From NCBI RefSeq assembly GCF_005239095.1, contig NZ_SZUA01000002.1:682001-746000 (forward strand): DNA of 64,000 nucleotides, read 5' to 3'. Under the pieces are notes generated by a model. That model searched no databases and was not told the DNA's origin. It was given only the letters and a program-made list of their open reading frames with translations. Source of the stretch: Luteimonas gilva (GTDB lineage: Bacteria > Pseudomonadota > Gammaproteobacteria > Xanthomonadales > Xanthomonadaceae). Shown here one piece after another: positions 8,917 through 19,132 of the stretch (position 1 is its first letter; each line of letters opens with the position of its first letter). The translations under genes and the position numbers were made by a program.

Positions 8917-10500
8917 ATGGGCCGCACGCCGCTGTTCGACCTGCTGCAACGCGCCGCTCGCATCGCGCGCGCTTCGCTGCACGACTCCGCACCGCTGGAC
9001 GAATTTTACGAACAGGGCCGCGAATTGCGTTTCGACCGCTCGCGGCGCCGCTTCATGCAAGGCGCGGGCGCGGGCCTGCTGTTGAGCGGATGCGCATCGA
9101 TGCCGAAACCGGCGACGCCTTCCGGCGACGAAATCGTCATCGTCGGCGCCGGCATCGCCGGCCTGACCGCGGCGTACCGCTTGCGCCAGGCCGGGGCGAG
9201 GGTGCGCGTGTACGAGGCGCAGAACCGCGTCGGCGGACGCATGCTCAGCTTGCGCAATCATTTTCCCGATGGCCAAGTGATCGAGCTCGGCGGCGAGCTG
9301 ATCGACACCGATCATGTCCGCATCCGCGCCTTGGCGGCCGAACTCGGCTTGCCGTTGGACGATCTGCTCGACGGCGATAGCGGCCACGACACCTGGTTCT
9401 TCGACGGCCGTGCGATCTCCGAACAAGAGGTCGTGCGCGAATTCGTGCCGCTGGCCGCCGCGATCGAACGCGATTTGGCGACGCTGGGCGACGGCGATAT
9501 CACCTACGCCGATCCGCAGAACGCGCAGGCGCTGGATGCGCTGTCGATCGCGCAATGGCTCGACAAACATGGCGCGCGCGGCTGGCTGCGCAAATTGATT
9601 GACGTCGCCTACACCACCGAGATGGGGCTGGAGATCGACCAGCAATCCGCGCTGAATTTCCTCACCTTCATCGGCACCGAAGACAAGCAAAGATTCGCCG
9701 TATTCGGCGCCAGCGACGAGCGCTTCCACGTCCGTGGCGGCAACGATTCGATCCCGCGCGCGCTGGCCGGCAAGGTGTCGGACGCGATCGAGACCGGCAG
9801 CGTGCTCGAAGCGGTGCGCGGCGACGCGTCCGGCTACACGCTCACCTTCCGCCGCGACGGCGCCACCCGCGACGTGCGCGCCAAGCAGGCGATCCTGGCC
9901 TTGCCGTTCACGTTGTTGCGCACAGTGCGCATCGATGCCGAACTGCCCGCGGCCAAGCGCCGCGCCATCGACCGCTTGGCCTACGGCACCAACGCCAAGC
10001 TGATGATCGGCTACGGCAAACGGGTTTGGCGCGAACGCGGCGCGAACGGGGCGTCGATGAGCGACCTGCCGTTCCAGACCACCTGGGAAACTTCGCGCAA
10101 GCAGGCCGGCGAAGGCGGCGTGCTGACGAACTTCACCGGCGGCCGGCACGGCGTCGAACTCGGCCAGGGCACGCCCCAGCACCAAGCGGACTTGGCGACG
10201 GCGGCCATCGAAAAAATGTTCCCCGGCGCGAGCGCGGCGCGCGCGGGCGCACGCGAGGCGCGCTTCCACTGGCCCTCGCATCCCTGGACCCTGGGCAGCT
10301 ACGCCTGTTTCCGCCCCGGCGACTGGACCGGATTGCGCGGGGCGATGGGCGAATCCGTCGGCGGCCTGCACTTCGCGGGCGAACATTGCGCCCTGGACAC
10401 GCAGGGATTCATGGAGGGCGGCTGCGAATCCGGAGAGACCGCGGCGCAGGCGGCGCTGGCTTATTCCGGCAAGAAAGCGGTTACACGCCGCGCGGCCTGA
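8917..10500 (+). CDS. Exported flavin monoamine oxidase-family protein
   Basis: 527 residues. An N-terminal RSRRRFMQGAGAGLLLSGC segment (near residues 42-60) combines a twin-arginine signal with a lipobox-like LLSGC, suggesting Tat export and possibly lipid anchoring. Then come EIVIVGAGIAGLTAAYRL (FAD Rossmann motif), YEAQNRVGGRM, and near the C-terminus GLHFAGEHCALDTQGFMEGG, all typical of flavin amine oxidases. The natural substrate is unknown. About 40 residues precede the Tat motif, which is long; a start nearer the motif is possible. Confidence 0.88.
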   Translation: MGRTPLFDLLQRAARIARASLHDSAPLDEFYEQGRELRFDRSRRRFMQGAGAGLLLSGCASMPKPATPSGDEIVIVGAGIAGLTAAYRLRQAGARVRVYEAQNRVGGRMLSLRNHFPDGQVIELGGELIDTDHVRIRALAAELGLPLDDLLDGDSGHDTWFFDGRAISEQEVVREFVPLAAAIERDLATLGDGDITYADPQNAQALDALSIAQWLDKHGARGWLRKLIDVAYTTEMGLEIDQQSALNFLTFIGTEDKQRFAVFGASDERFHVRGGNDSIPRALAGKVSDAIETGSVLEAVRGDASGYTLTFRRDGATRDVRAKQAILALPFTLLRTVRIDAELPAAKRRAIDRLAYGTNAKLMIGYGKRVWRERGANGASMSDLPFQTTWETSRKQAGEGGVLTNFTGGRHGVELGQGTPQHQADLATAAIEKMFPGASAARAGAREARFHWPSHPWTLGSYACFRPGDWTGLRGAMGESVGGLHFAGEHCALDTQGFMEGGCESGETAAQAALAYSGKKAVTRRAA

Positions 10501-10530
10501 GGCCATTTTTCCTGAACCGATCAGTTCTTT

Positions 10531-10640
10531 TTTGCACTGCAGCGTGCAAGGGCAATAACGATTCCTTCACGATGCGTCCGCACCCGACGTGGGGGAGGGA
10601 GCAAAAGCCCGTAGCGGTTCGCCGCTCCGGGCTTTTTTTT
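10531..10640 (+). ncRNA. Possible small RNA ending at a strong terminator
   Basis: A promoter-like TTGCAC ... TAACGA pair (18-base spacer) starts near 10531 and overlaps the palindrome TTGCAC-N6-GTGCAA. About 75 bases later a rho-independent terminator follows. No reading frame is seen. It may instead be only the 3' untranslated region of the amine oxidase gene. Confidence 0.25.
10604..10640 (+). terminator. Rho-independent terminator
   Basis: Stem AAAGCCCGTAGCGG / CCGCTCCGGGCTTT with a TTCG tetraloop and a run of eight T. Confidence 0.9.
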
Positions 10641-10675
10641 ATGCTCCTTCGAATCCGCGGCAGGAACGGGCTTTT

Positions 10676-10763
10676 GTAGGAGCGGCTTTAGCCGCGAGCT
10701 CTTTCCTTCAAATCGCGACATCGCGGAGATTTTGAGAAAAAAGCTCGCGGCTAAAGCTCCTAC
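10676..10763. repeat. Family A palindromic repeat, right arm shortened
   Basis: Left arm GTAGGAGCGGCTTTAGCCGC; the right arm reads CTCGCGGCTAAAGCTCCTAC and has lost the GCCG part. It lies 48 bases before the glnE start. Confidence 0.8.
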
Positions 10764-10811
10764 GAAAAGCAACAGCAGCGACTGATCGCGGCCGCATGAC
10801 ACAATCGCGCG

Positions 10812-13616
10812 GTGCCGTCCGCCGAACCCGCCCTCGACGCCCTCGCCGATCGCGCGCTCGCGCAGCTGCGCGCGGTTGCGCCCGCGCTGTCCTGGTCCGA
10901 CGGGCTGATCGGCCGATGCCGCCAAGTGGCGATCGTCAGCGACTTCGCGATCGCTACCTTGATCAAACAACCCGACTTGTTGGCGCGATGGGCCGATGAC
11001 GACGGCGCGACACCGGCGCCCGCGCCGCAGCTGCGCGCGGACAACCGCAGCGACTGGCCCGCGCTGCTGCGGCGCTACCGCACCGCCGAATCGGCGCGCC
11101 TGGTCTGGCGCGATGCGCTGGGCCTGGACGACGTCGCCGGCACGCTCGCCGGCACCACGCATTTGGCCGAATCCTGCCTGCGGACGGCGCTGACCGCGCT
11201 GGAAGAGGAGTTCGCGCAACGCTACGGCCGAGTCCGCTCGGCCGACGGCGCGATCCAAGGCTTGGTGGTGTTCGGGTTGGGCAAGCTCGGCGGCGGCGAG
11301 CTGAATTTCAGTTCCGACGTCGATCTGGTCTACGCCTATCCCGAAAACGGCGAGAGTCGATCCGATCAGGATCGGGGCGCGCGTTCGCTGCACGCCGAAG
11401 ACTATTTCGCGCGGCTCGGCCAGCAGTTGGCCAAGCTGCTCGACGAGACCACGGTCGACGGCTTCAGCCATCGCGTCGATCTGCGCCTGCGCCCGTTCGG
11501 CAACGCGGGCCGGGTGGCGTTGTCGTTCGCGGCAATGGAGCAATACTTCCAGCGCGAAGGCCGCGATTGGGAGCGCTACGCTTGGCTCAAGGCGCGGCCT
11601 GTGGCCGGCGATATCGACGCGGGCGAACGTTTTCTGTCGGGCCTGCGGCCTTTCGTCTACCGCCGCTATCTGGATTACGGAGCGCTGGCGGGTTTGCGCG
11701 AAATGAAGGCGGCCATCGCCGCGGAAGTCGCGCGCAAGGAACTGGCCGACGACATCAAGCGCGGTCCTGGCGGCATCCGCGAAATCGAATTCCTGGCGCA
11801 GGCGCTGCAGTTGATCCGCGGCGGCCGCGAACCCGAGCTGCAGCAGCGGCGCCTGCTGCCCGCGCTGCAGGCGCTGGTGGCGGCGCGGCAGATCGCGCCG
11901 GCGGTCGGCGATGCGCTCGCCGACGCCTATCTTTTCTTGCGCCGGCTCGAGAACCGGTTGCAGATGCTGCGCGATGCGCAGACCCACGCATTGCCGGAAG
12001 ACGGGACGGATCGCCTGCGCATCGCCGCGGGTCTCGGCTATTCCGATTGGTCCGAATTGCGCGCCCAACTCGATCCGCACCGCGAACGCGTCGCCGCCGA
12101 ATTCGAAGCCCTGCTGGCGACTCGGCGCGTCGCCGCCGAACCGAGCGCTTTGGCCGCCTATTGGCGCGCCCTGCCCGACGAGGGCGACGGCGCGGCGCTG
12201 GCCGAGGCCGGCTTCGGCGATGCGGTTTCGCTGGACGGGCAATTGCGCGATTTCGCGCGCGCGCCGGGCGTGCGCGATCTGCCGGACGCGGCGCGAGCGC
12301 GCCTGGACCGCGTGGTGCCGGCGCTGCTGCAGGCCGCGGCGCGCTCGCGCCAGCCCGATGCCGCGTTGCGGCGGGTGCTGGCGCTGCTGCAGAACGTCTT
12401 GCGCCGCAGCAGTTATCTCGCTTTGCTCGACGAACAGCCGGATGCCTTGCGTCGCCTGGTCGATGCGGTATCGCGCAGCGCCTTGCTCGCTGAACGCGTG
12501 GCCGCCTATCCGCTGTTGCTGGACGAACTGCTCGACGCGCGCGCCGCCGGTCCGCTGCCGCAGCGCGAAGGCTTGCGCGCCGAATGCGAAGCGGCGGTCG
12601 TCGCGGCCGGCGACGACACCGAAGCGGCGCTGCAGACGCTCAACGAAAAACGCCACGCACTCAGCTTCCGGATCGCGCTGGCCGCGCTCGATGCGCGCCA
12701 GCCGGCCAGCGACAGCGCGCGGCAACTGGCGTGGCTGGCCGATGCGGCAATCGCGATCGCGCTGCGCCTGGCCGTCGCCGAAACCGCCGTCGCGCATGGC
12801 GCGGTGGCCGGCGCGCGCTTCGCCGTGCTCGGCTACGGCAGCCTGGGCGGCGAAGAGCTCGGTTTCGGTTCCGACTTGGACCTGGTGTTCTTGTACGACG
12901 CGCCGTCGGACGCGGCATCGGACGGCGCGCGGCCGTTGGATGCGCCGCGCTATTACGCGCGCTTGGCGCAAAAGCTGGTCGCCTTGCTCGGCGCGCCGAC
13001 CGCGGCCGGCAAGCTCTACGAAGTCGACGTGCGGTTGCGTCCGGACGGCGCCAAGGGTTTGCTGGTGTCGAGCTTGGCCAGCTTCGCCGACTACCAGCGC
13101 GAACGCGCCTGGACCTGGGAACACCAGGCCCTGGTCCGCGCCCGCGGCGTCGCCGGCGACGCGTCGTTGATCGCCGATTTCGAAAGCGTGCGCGCCGAAA
13201 CCTTGTCGCGCGCGCGCGATCCGCAAAAACTGCGCGACGATGTCGCCGCGATGCGCGCCAAGATGCGGGCCGAACTCGACCGCTCCGACGCCGCGCATTT
13301 CGACTTGAAGCAGGGCGAGGGCGGCCTGGTCGACCTGGAATTCCTGCTGCAATACTTGGTGCTGCGCGATTCCGCGAAGCATCCGGCGCTGTCGGCGCCG
13401 CGCGATACGACGGGGTTGATCCGCGCCGCGCGCGATACGGCGATTGTCGATGCGACGGTTGCCGATGCCTTGGTCGAAGCGCATGCCGGATTGCTGGCCT
13501 TGGGGCTGGCTTGCACGTTGGACCGTCGTTCGCGGCGCGTATCCGAGGACACGGAAGTATCGGCCATGCGCGGCGCGGTTCGTGAAGCGTGGAGGATTTT
13601 CGGTTTGCAGGCTTGA
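10812..13616 (+). CDS. glnE: Bifunctional glutamine synthetase adenylyltransferase/deadenylase
   Basis: 934 residues, close to the E. coli protein. GlnE adds AMP to glutamine synthetase and removes it, in response to PII. Two nucleotidyltransferase cores are visible: [18 protein letters not shown] in the N-terminal half and [19 protein letters not shown] in the C-terminal half. The [18 protein letters not shown] and [16 protein letters not shown] segments pair with them. The start is GTG at 10812. No PII gene is nearby. Confidence 0.97.
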   Translation: MPSAEPALDALADRALAQLRAVAPALSWSDGLIGRCRQVAIVSDFAIATLIKQPDLLARWADDDGATPAPAPQLRADNRSDWPALLRRYRTAESARLVWRDALGLDDVAGTLAGTTHLAESCLRTALTALEEEFAQRYGRVRSADGAIQGLVVFGLGKLGGGELNFSSDVDLVYAYPENGESRSDQDRGARSLHAEDYFARLGQQLAKLLDETTVDGFSHRVDLRLRPFGNAGRVALSFAAMEQYFQREGRDWERYAWLKARPVAGDIDAGERFLSGLRPFVYRRYLDYGALAGLREMKAAIAAEVARKELADDIKRGPGGIREIEFLAQALQLIRGGREPELQQRRLLPALQALVAARQIAPAVGDALADAYLFLRRLENRLQMLRDAQTHALPEDGTDRLRIAAGLGYSDWSELRAQLDPHRERVAAEFEALLATRRVAAEPSALAAYWRALPDEGDGAALAEAGFGDAVSLDGQLRDFARAPGVRDLPDAARARLDRVVPALLQAAARSRQPDAALRRVLALLQNVLRRSSYLALLDEQPDALRRLVDAVSRSALLAERVAAYPLLLDELLDARAAGPLPQREGLRAECEAAVVAAGDDTEAALQTLNEKRHALSFRIALAALDARQPASDSARQLAWLADAAIAIALRLAVAETAVAHGAVAGARFAVLGYGSLGGEELGFGSDLDLVFLYDAPSDAASDGARPLDAPRYYARLAQKLVALLGAPTAAGKLYEVDVRLRPDGAKGLLVSSLASFADYQRERAWTWEHQALVRARGVAGDASLIADFESVRAETLSRARDPQKLRDDVAAMRAKMRAELDRSDAAHFDLKQGEGGLVDLEFLLQYLVLRDSAKHPALSAPRDTTGLIRAARDTAIVDATVADALVEAHAGLLALGLACTLDRRSRRVSEDTEVSAMRGAVREAWRIFGLQA

Positions 13617-13639
13617 GTTGAGTGGTTATTCGCAGGGGA

Positions 13640-13738
13640 CGCACTCACCCAACCCTCTCCCGCAAGCGGGAGAGGGCTAAAGCAGATCGCTGCGGTTTGA
13701 ACCCTCTCCCGTTTTGCGGGAGAGGGTCGGGTGAGGGC
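13640..13738. repeat. Family F repeat (CCCTCTCCCG palindromes)
   Basis: Two hairpins, ACCCTCTCCCGCAAGCGGGA and ACCCTCTCCCGTTTTGCGGG, sit in tandem and the whole unit is flanked by CTCACCC / GGGTGAG. It lies between the convergent glnE and the ELM1-like gene and may serve as a two-way terminator. The palindrome GACGTTAACGTC follows at 13743-13754. Confidence 0.75.
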
Positions 13739-13818
13739 GCGGGGACGTTAACGTCCCGACATGCAGCCGTAATCCGGCGCTCTCGACTCGGGCTCAAGAG
13801 TCGTTCGTTGCTTGCGGG

Positions 13819-14790
13819 TCACTTCCACCCTAGTCTTGCGCGCAATTCGTCGGCGACCCGCGCAGTCTCTCGCAAAGGTTCTGCGGCGAACGGCGCCAAC
13901 TCGGCGTCCATCGCGCGGATGCGCCCGCGCTGCAGCAGGGCATCCAGAAAACGCCGCGGACGCCCCGTGACCCGCGCCGGATCGAACACGAACACCGGCG
14001 CCGACGTCGCGCAGGCTTCGGAAATCATGTTCACCGAATCGGGCGAACACACGATGCGGTCGGCCCAGGCCAGCAGCCCGGGATAAGGGTTCTCGCCGTC
14101 GTCCGGTCCGCGCCAGACCACGCCCGGCGTTTCGTCGTAGCGATGGCGCAAGGCCGCGCGCAGTTCGGCCGGCGTGCGCCGCGAGGTCGTGATCAGCACG
14201 CTGCCGCCGTCGCGGGCTAACGCCGCTTCCAGCTTGGATGCGAGCACTTCGAACGCCATCGCGCCGAAACGCGCGTGCGCGCTGTCGCCGCCGAGCAGCA
14301 GGGCGGTGCGCGGGCGCGGTAGTTCGGCGAAAGCGGCGAAACGGTCGCGGGCTTGCGCCAGCCAAGCGTCGTCGACCGGATTCAAGCTGCCGAGCAGCGT
14401 GATGACGTTCGCGCCGCGCAGGCCGTCGTGTTCCGGGGCGATCACCAGATCCCAATGCGCCGGATCCAAGCGCGGATCGAGGATCTGCACCGCCTTCGCG
14501 CCGCGCTCGCGCAGCAGGCGCGTGGCCAGTGCCGCCTGGCGTCCGCAGCCGATCGCCAGCGCGGGCGCGGAAGCGTTCGCGAATGCGTCTCCGAAGGCCT
14601 GCGCCGAGCCCGGCCAGCGCCGCGGTGCGACCCAACGCCAGGGCGCTCGCGTCCGCAGCGCATGCTCTTGGACCGGGCCGCGATCGATCGCCGCCGCCAA
14701 GGCCAGGGCCTGTCGGCGGTTGCCGGCATGGCCATCGCTAATGGCCCAGATTTGGCCGGAATGCTGGGCAATCGCCGGGTTTGGTTCCAC
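13819..14790 (-). CDS. ELM1/GtrOC1-family (DUF1022) protein
   Basis: 323 residues. Recognised by IWAISDGHAGNRRQALALA near the N-terminus, PALAIGCGRQAAL, QILDPRLDPAHWDLVIAPEH, and SPDSVNMISEACATSAPVFVF. The family resembles glycosyltransferases of GT-B fold; bacterial members are often next to lipopolysaccharide genes, though none have an agreed activity. No signal peptide is seen. It converges with glnE across a family F repeat. Confidence 0.82.
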   Translation of the reverse strand: MEPNPAIAQHSGQIWAISDGHAGNRRQALALAAAIDRGPVQEHALRTRAPWRWVAPRRWPGSAQAFGDAFANASAPALAIGCGRQAALATRLLRERGAKAVQILDPRLDPAHWDLVIAPEHDGLRGANVITLLGSLNPVDDAWLAQARDRFAAFAELPRPRTALLLGGDSAHARFGAMAFEVLASKLEAALARDGGSVLITTSRRTPAELRAALRHRYDETPGVVWRGPDDGENPYPGLLAWADRIVCSPDSVNMISEACATSAPVFVFDPARVTGRPRRFLDALLQRGRIRAMDAELAPFAAEPLRETARVADELRARLGWK

Positions 14791-14938
14791 GTATGCGACT
14801 AATCCGTTCCGGTGGCGTGGCTATCGCTTAACCGAACGAACTCTACACTGCAGGCCCTCGCCGCACGCTTGCGGCGGCGAGAACCCTATCCACCCAGCGC
14901 TGCCTCACTGTGGCGCATCCCATTGTCTGGAGAAAAAG

Positions 14939-15541
14939 ATGAGACGCCTGGTTCTTGCCGCTGCTCTGGTATTCGCCGCCGGTTCCGCCTTCGCCGCGCC
15001 GGTGACCTACAAGCTCGATCCCAACCACACCGTGGTGCTGGCCAGTTGGAGCCACTTCGGCTTCTCCCACCCGGCCGCCAATTTCGGCCAGGTCGACGGC
15101 ACCTTGGTCTACGACGACAAGAACGTCGGCGCTTCCAGCGTGCAAGTCACCCTGCCGCTGGCCGGCCTCAACAGCTTCGTGCCCGATTTCGACGAGCATC
15201 TGCGCAGCGCCGATTTCTTCGACGCCGAAAAATATCCCAACGCCACCTTCAAGAGCACCAAGGTCGAAGCCGCGGGCGCGGGCAAGCTGAAAGTCACCGG
15301 CAACCTGACCATCAAGGACCAGACCAAGCCGGTGGTGCTGGACGTGACCTTGAACAAGGCCGCCGAGCATCCGATGGGCAAGCGCGCCGCGATCGGTTTC
15401 GACGCCACCGCCAAGCTCAAGCGCAGCGAATTCGGCGTGGGCAAGTTCGCGCCGAACGTGAGCGACGAAGTCGAGCTCCGGATCACCACCGAAGCGATGG
15501 TGCCCAAGGCCGACGCCGCCGCGAAGCCGGCCAAGAAGTAA
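14939..15541 (+). CDS. YceI-family periplasmic lipid-binding protein
   Basis: 200 residues. Signal peptide MRRLVLAAALVFAAGSAFA, then a lipocalin-like YceI domain: YKLDPNHTVVLASWSHFGFS, a conserved DEHLRSADFFDAEKYPNATF segment, and KVTGNLTIKDQTKPVVLDV. The family binds isoprenoid lipids such as polyprenyl chains in the periplasm. A GGAG ribosome-binding site eight bases before the ATG fixes the start. A Lys/Ala-rich tail follows the domain. Confidence 0.93.
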   Translation: MRRLVLAAALVFAAGSAFAAPVTYKLDPNHTVVLASWSHFGFSHPAANFGQVDGTLVYDDKNVGASSVQVTLPLAGLNSFVPDFDEHLRSADFFDAEKYPNATFKSTKVEAAGAGKLKVTGNLTIKDQTKPVVLDVTLNKAAEHPMGKRAAIGFDATAKLKRSEFGVGKFAPNVSDEVELRITTEAMVPKADAAAKPAKK

Positions 15542-15594
15542 TCCATCGGCCGCCGCGCCTCCGCGGCGCGGCGGCATTTTCGCGGTAAAAACAT

Positions 15595-16308
15595 ATGCGC
15601 ATTCTGCGTTCCGCCGACGAGCGTGGGCGCGTCGACGCCGGTTGGCTCGACAGCCGCCACACCTTCTCGTTCGGCCACTTCCACGATCCGGCCTGGATGG
15701 GCTTCGGTCCGCTGCGCGTGATCAACGAAGACCGGGTCGCGCCGCGCGGCGGTTTTCCGCCGCACCGGCACGCCAACATGGAAATCCTCAGCTATGTGCT
15801 GTCCGGCGCGTTGGCGCACCGCGACAGTTTGTCCGACGCCGGCGGCGTGCTGCGGCCGGGCGAGCTGCAGTGGATGAGCGCTGGCCGCGGCATCGAACAC
15901 AGCGAGTTCAACGCCTCGGACAGCGAGCCGGTGCATTTCCTGCAGATCTGGATCCAGCCCGATCGCTCCAACACGCCGCCGGACTACGCGCAGCGCGCTT
16001 TCGATCCGCAGGCGCGGCGCGGACGCTGGGGTTTGCTGGCTTCGCCGGACGGCGCCGAAGGCAGTTTGGCGATCCGCCAGCAGGCCTGGCTGCGCGGCGC
16101 TTTGCTCGAAGCCGGAGAAACCGTGGAATGGTCGCCGAAACAGGATCGGCGCTACTGGGTGCACGTGGCCCGCGGCGAGATCGAAATCGACGGCCAGCGC
16201 TTGTCCGCGGGCGACGCGCTGGGCCTGGCCCAGGAAGAGGACGAATTGCGCATCGTCGGCGCGGGCGAGGGCGTCGCGGACGTGCTGCTGTTCGATCTGC
16301 CCGGTTGA
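15595..16308 (+). CDS. Pirin-family bicupin
   Basis: 237 residues. The N-terminal cupin has HTFSFGHFHDP, GFPPHRHANMEILSYVLSG and WMSAGRGIEHSEFN, carrying the three His and Glu metal ligands. Pirins bind Fe(II); YhhW-type members act as quercetin 2,3-dioxygenase in vitro. The C-terminal cupin domain includes RRYWVHVARGEIEIDGQ. The gene stands between yceI and a family A repeat. Confidence 0.93.
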   Translation: MRILRSADERGRVDAGWLDSRHTFSFGHFHDPAWMGFGPLRVINEDRVAPRGGFPPHRHANMEILSYVLSGALAHRDSLSDAGGVLRPGELQWMSAGRGIEHSEFNASDSEPVHFLQIWIQPDRSNTPPDYAQRAFDPQARRGRWGLLASPDGAEGSLAIRQQAWLRGALLEAGETVEWSPKQDRRYWVHVARGEIEIDGQRLSAGDALGLAQEEDELRIVGAGEGVADVLLFDLPG

Positions 16309-16317
16309 CTGTTCTTT

Positions 16318-16409
16318 GTAGGAGCGGCTTTAGCCGCGAGCTCTTTCTCTCAAAATCGCTGCGATGTCGCGATTTGTAGGTAAAAGCTCGCGGCTGAAGC
16401 CGCTCCTAC
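16318..16409. repeat. Family A palindromic repeat
   Basis: GTAGGAGCGGCTTTAGCCGC and GCGGCTGAAGCCGCTCCTAC arms; the loop carries an internal AATCGC/GCGATT mini-palindrome seen in several copies. Confidence 0.85.
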
Positions 16410-16491
16410 AAAAGCCCCGGCTCGGATCGTTTCCGGCGGGCGTGGCCGGCGCGCTAAACTAGCGGCTTCGCTCAACCCGGCCCGCCGCGCC

Positions 16492-16692
16492 ATGTCCCAG
16501 ACCCCCACCGCCAGCTCGCCCGCCAACGCTCAGAAGCGTTACGAGGTGCATCGCGCCGATCTGCCGTTGAGCTGCCCGCTGCCGTCGATGGCTTTGTGGA
16601 ATTCGCATCCGCGCGTCTATCTGGCGATCGAGGACGAGGGCGGCGAATCGCAGTGCCCGTACTGCGGCGCGCATTTCGTGCTGGTGGACTGA
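16492..16692 (+). CDS. Small zinc-finger (zf-CHCC) protein
   Basis: 66 residues. The sequence ends with ESQCPYCGAHFVLVD, and earlier Cys and His residues (LSCPLPS, NSHPRVY) complete a CHCC zinc site, as in the domain shared with the complex I subunit NDUFS6. Bacterial members are uncharacterised. It is 19 bases upstream of the glycosyltransferase gene and may lead that operon, a common arrangement in xanthomonads. Confidence 0.82.
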   Translation: MSQTPTASSPANAQKRYEVHRADLPLSCPLPSMALWNSHPRVYLAIEDEGGESQCPYCGAHFVLVD

Positions 16693-16711
16693 GCGAGGCC
16701 GCCGCGACGGC

Positions 16712-17830
16712 ATGGGCCGCGCGCTGACCGTCGTGCAATTGCTGCCCGCGCTGGAGTCGGGCGGCGTGGAGCGTTCCACCCTCGAGATCGCCGACGCGCT
16801 GGTGCGCGCCGGCCATCGCGCCATCGTCGTCTCCGCCGGAGGACGCTTGTTGCCCGCATTGCGCGCGACCGGCGCCGAACATATCGAACTGGACATCGGC
16901 CGCAAATCGGTCTGGACGCTGCGCCATGCGCGAGCGCTGCGCGGCGTGTTCGCCGATGCGGGCGCGGACATCGTCCACGCGCGTTCCCGGGTGCCTGCGT
17001 GGATCGGCTGGCGCGCGCTGCGCGGCATATCGGCCGAGCGTTGGCCGCATTTCGTCACGACCGTGCACGGCTTGAATTCGCCCTCGCGCTACAGCGCGAT
17101 CATGACCCGCGGCGAACGCATAATTTGCGTTTCCGGCACGGTGCGCGAATACGTGCTGGAGCATTATCCGGACACCGATCCGGCCAAGCTGCGAATAATT
17201 CCGCGCGGCATCGACGCCGCGCAGTTCCCGCGCGCGCCTTGGCCCGATCGCGCCGCGCGCGCCGAGGCCGCGGCGCAGTATCCGCCATTGGACGGCGATG
17301 GACCGCTATTGCTGTTGCCCGGCCGCGGCACGCGCCTGAAAGGCCATGCGGATGCGCTGGCGCTGCTGCAAACGCTGCGCGCGAACGGCCTGGACGCGCG
17401 TTTGTGGATGCCGGGCGCGCGCGAACCGGGGCGCGCGCGTTACGTCGCCGAACTGGAAGCCGAAGCCGCGCGACGCGGCGTCGCGCACGCGCTCGCGATC
17501 ACGCCGCCGACCGGCGCCATCGCGCAAGCCTATGCGGCCGCCGATCTGGTCCTGCAGTTGTCGCGCAAACCCGAAGCCTTCGGCCGCACCGTGCTGGAAG
17601 CGCTCTCGGTAGGCCGCCCGGTGCTGGGCTGGGCGCACGGCGGCGTCGGCGAGCTGCTGCGGGAATTGCAGCCGCAAGGCGCGGCGCCGCCGTTCGACGC
17701 CGCCGCGTTGGCCGCCGCCGCATCGGCCTTGCTCGCGCAATCCGTGCCGCCAGCCGTTACGATGTCGGCCTACACCTTGCAGGCCATGCAGGCCGCCACG
17801 CTGGCCTGTTATGAAGAACTCGCCGATTAG
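16712..17830 (+). CDS. GT4-family glycosyltransferase
   Basis: 372 residues. GT-B fold: N-terminal VVQLLPALESGGVERSTLEI, a central IVHARSRVPAWIGW, and C-terminal RKPEAFGRTVLEALSVGRPV, which contains the EX7E-type nucleotide-sugar motif. It likely adds a core or O-antigen sugar at the cytoplasmic face of the inner membrane. The next gene, an O-antigen ligase, starts six bases after its stop, so the two are co-transcribed. The sugar donor is unknown. Confidence 0.88.
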   Translation: MGRALTVVQLLPALESGGVERSTLEIADALVRAGHRAIVVSAGGRLLPALRATGAEHIELDIGRKSVWTLRHARALRGVFADAGADIVHARSRVPAWIGWRALRGISAERWPHFVTTVHGLNSPSRYSAIMTRGERIICVSGTVREYVLEHYPDTDPAKLRIIPRGIDAAQFPRAPWPDRAARAEAAAQYPPLDGDGPLLLLPGRGTRLKGHADALALLQTLRANGLDARLWMPGAREPGRARYVAELEAEAARRGVAHALAITPPTGAIAQAYAAADLVLQLSRKPEAFGRTVLEALSVGRPVLGWAHGGVGELLRELQPQGAAPPFDAAALAAAASALLAQSVPPAVTMSAYTLQAMQAATLACYEELAD

Positions 17831-17836
17831 GGCCCG

Positions 17837-19132
17837 ATGAGCGAATCGCTGGATAAAGCACCCGGCTGGCGCTGGGCACCGGCTTGGGTGCTGGCGTTCG
17901 TCGCCTTGTGGCCCGCGCCGGGCTATGCCGAAGGCGTCATGGTGCTCGGCGCGCTGGCCGCGATCGTGCGCTTGCTGCTGGCCCGTTTCCGCGGCACCGC
18001 CGCTTTGCTCAGCGGTCCGACCTGGGCGCTGACCAGCGTGCTGTTCTTCGCCTATTGGATGCCGGAAGTGGTGTCCGCCGTCGACGCGATCGACCAAGGC
18101 CGCGCGCTGCGCGAATCGCTGGTCGATCTGCGCTATCTGCCGTTCTTGTGGCTGGCCGCGGCGGCGGTGGGCGACCCGCGCGGCCGCAGGATCACCTTCG
18201 GCGGCTTGGCGATCATTCTGGCCGTGTGGACCGCCGATGCGCTGCTGCAGGCCGTGTTCGGCACCAGCCCGTTGTTCTGGGGCATCGATGCGATCAAGCG
18301 CGCGGTGAGCGGCCATCCGATGTGCGCGCCCGAAGCGGTGGCGTCGGTGGACCGGCTCAGCGGCGTGCTGGGTCCTTGCAACTTGAAACTCGGCATCGTC
18401 CTGGCCAGCTTGTCGCCGTTCCTGTTGTACGCGGCCGGCAAGCGTTTCGCCTTCGCCGGTTGGCTGGTCGCGGCGGCGGCGGTGGGCGTCGTGGTGCTGC
18501 TGGCCGGCGCGCGCGCGTCGTGGATCACCTACGGTCTGGTGCTGGTGTTCTCGGGTTGGCGCTTGTTCGGTTGGAAGAAATTGCTGACGGTGTTCGCGTT
18601 CGGCGCGATCGCCTTGGCCGCGCTCACCGTCGCTTCGCCGCAGGTGCGCGAGCGCATCGAGCGCACCACCCATGCTTTGGCCGAGGAAGACGGCGGCGTC
18701 GACGCCGCGCTCTCGGGACGCGGCAGGATATGGAAAGCCGCTACCTGCATGGTGCTGGAGCATCCGGTCAACGGCGTCGGCGCGCGCGGCTTCCGCGAAG
18801 CTTTCCCCGGCTGCGATCCGCACGCCGAACATCCGCCGGCGTGGGGCGTGGGCCCGGCTTTGCATGCGCACCAGATCGTGCTGGAGATCCTCAGCGAAAC
18901 CGGCTTCATCGGCCTGCTGCTATGGCTCGCCGGAGCGGCCATGGCGTGGCACGCCTGGCGCTACGCCGATGCGCCTTCGCGCGAACGCGCACGGCCGGCG
19001 ATGCTGGCCTTGTGCGTCACCGTGTTCCCGCTCAATACGCACTTGGCGTTCTATTCGACGTTCTGGGGCGGACTCACCTTGCTGCTGGCGGCGTTGTATG
19101 CCGGCAGCCTGCTGGCGCGCGGCGACCGATGA
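17837..19132 (+). CDS. O-antigen ligase-family membrane protein
   Basis: 431 residues with about ten to twelve hydrophobic segments. Members (WaaL-like, Wzy_C domain) transfer polymerised glycan to lipid A-core or to protein. The signature region is the loop GRGRIWKAATCMVLEHPVNG and NGVGARGFREAF, with AEHPPAWGVGPALHAHQIVLEIL containing the conserved His near the end of the periplasmic loop. It overlaps the next gene by four bases (ATGA). Confidence 0.85.
   Translation: MSESLDKAPGWRWAPAWVLAFVALWPAPGYAEGVMVLGALAAIVRLLLARFRGTAALLSGPTWALTSVLFFAYWMPEVVSAVDAIDQGRALRESLVDLRYLPFLWLAAAAVGDPRGRRITFGGLAIILAVWTADALLQAVFGTSPLFWGIDAIKRAVSGHPMCAPEAVASVDRLSGVLGPCNLKLGIVLASLSPFLLYAAGKRFAFAGWLVAAAAVGVVVLLAGARASWITYGLVLVFSGWRLFGWKKLLTVFAFGAIALAALTVASPQVRERIERTTHALAEEDGGVDAALSGRGRIWKAATCMVLEHPVNGVGARGFREAFPGCDPHAEHPPAWGVGPALHAHQIVLEILSETGFIGLLLWLAGAAMAWHAWRYADAPSRERARPAMLALCVTVFPLNTHLAFYSTFWGGLTLLLAALYAGSLLARGDR

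Noticed and set aside
10521..13484. Very long open frame on the minus strand opposite glnE
   Set aside because: The peptide is rich in Arg, Gln, Ala and Gly with no domains; it is a codon-bias shadow of glnE, whose product is certain.
13640..13738. Transposable element at the glnE 3' end
   Set aside because: Only hairpins of family F are seen, with no transposase or target duplication.
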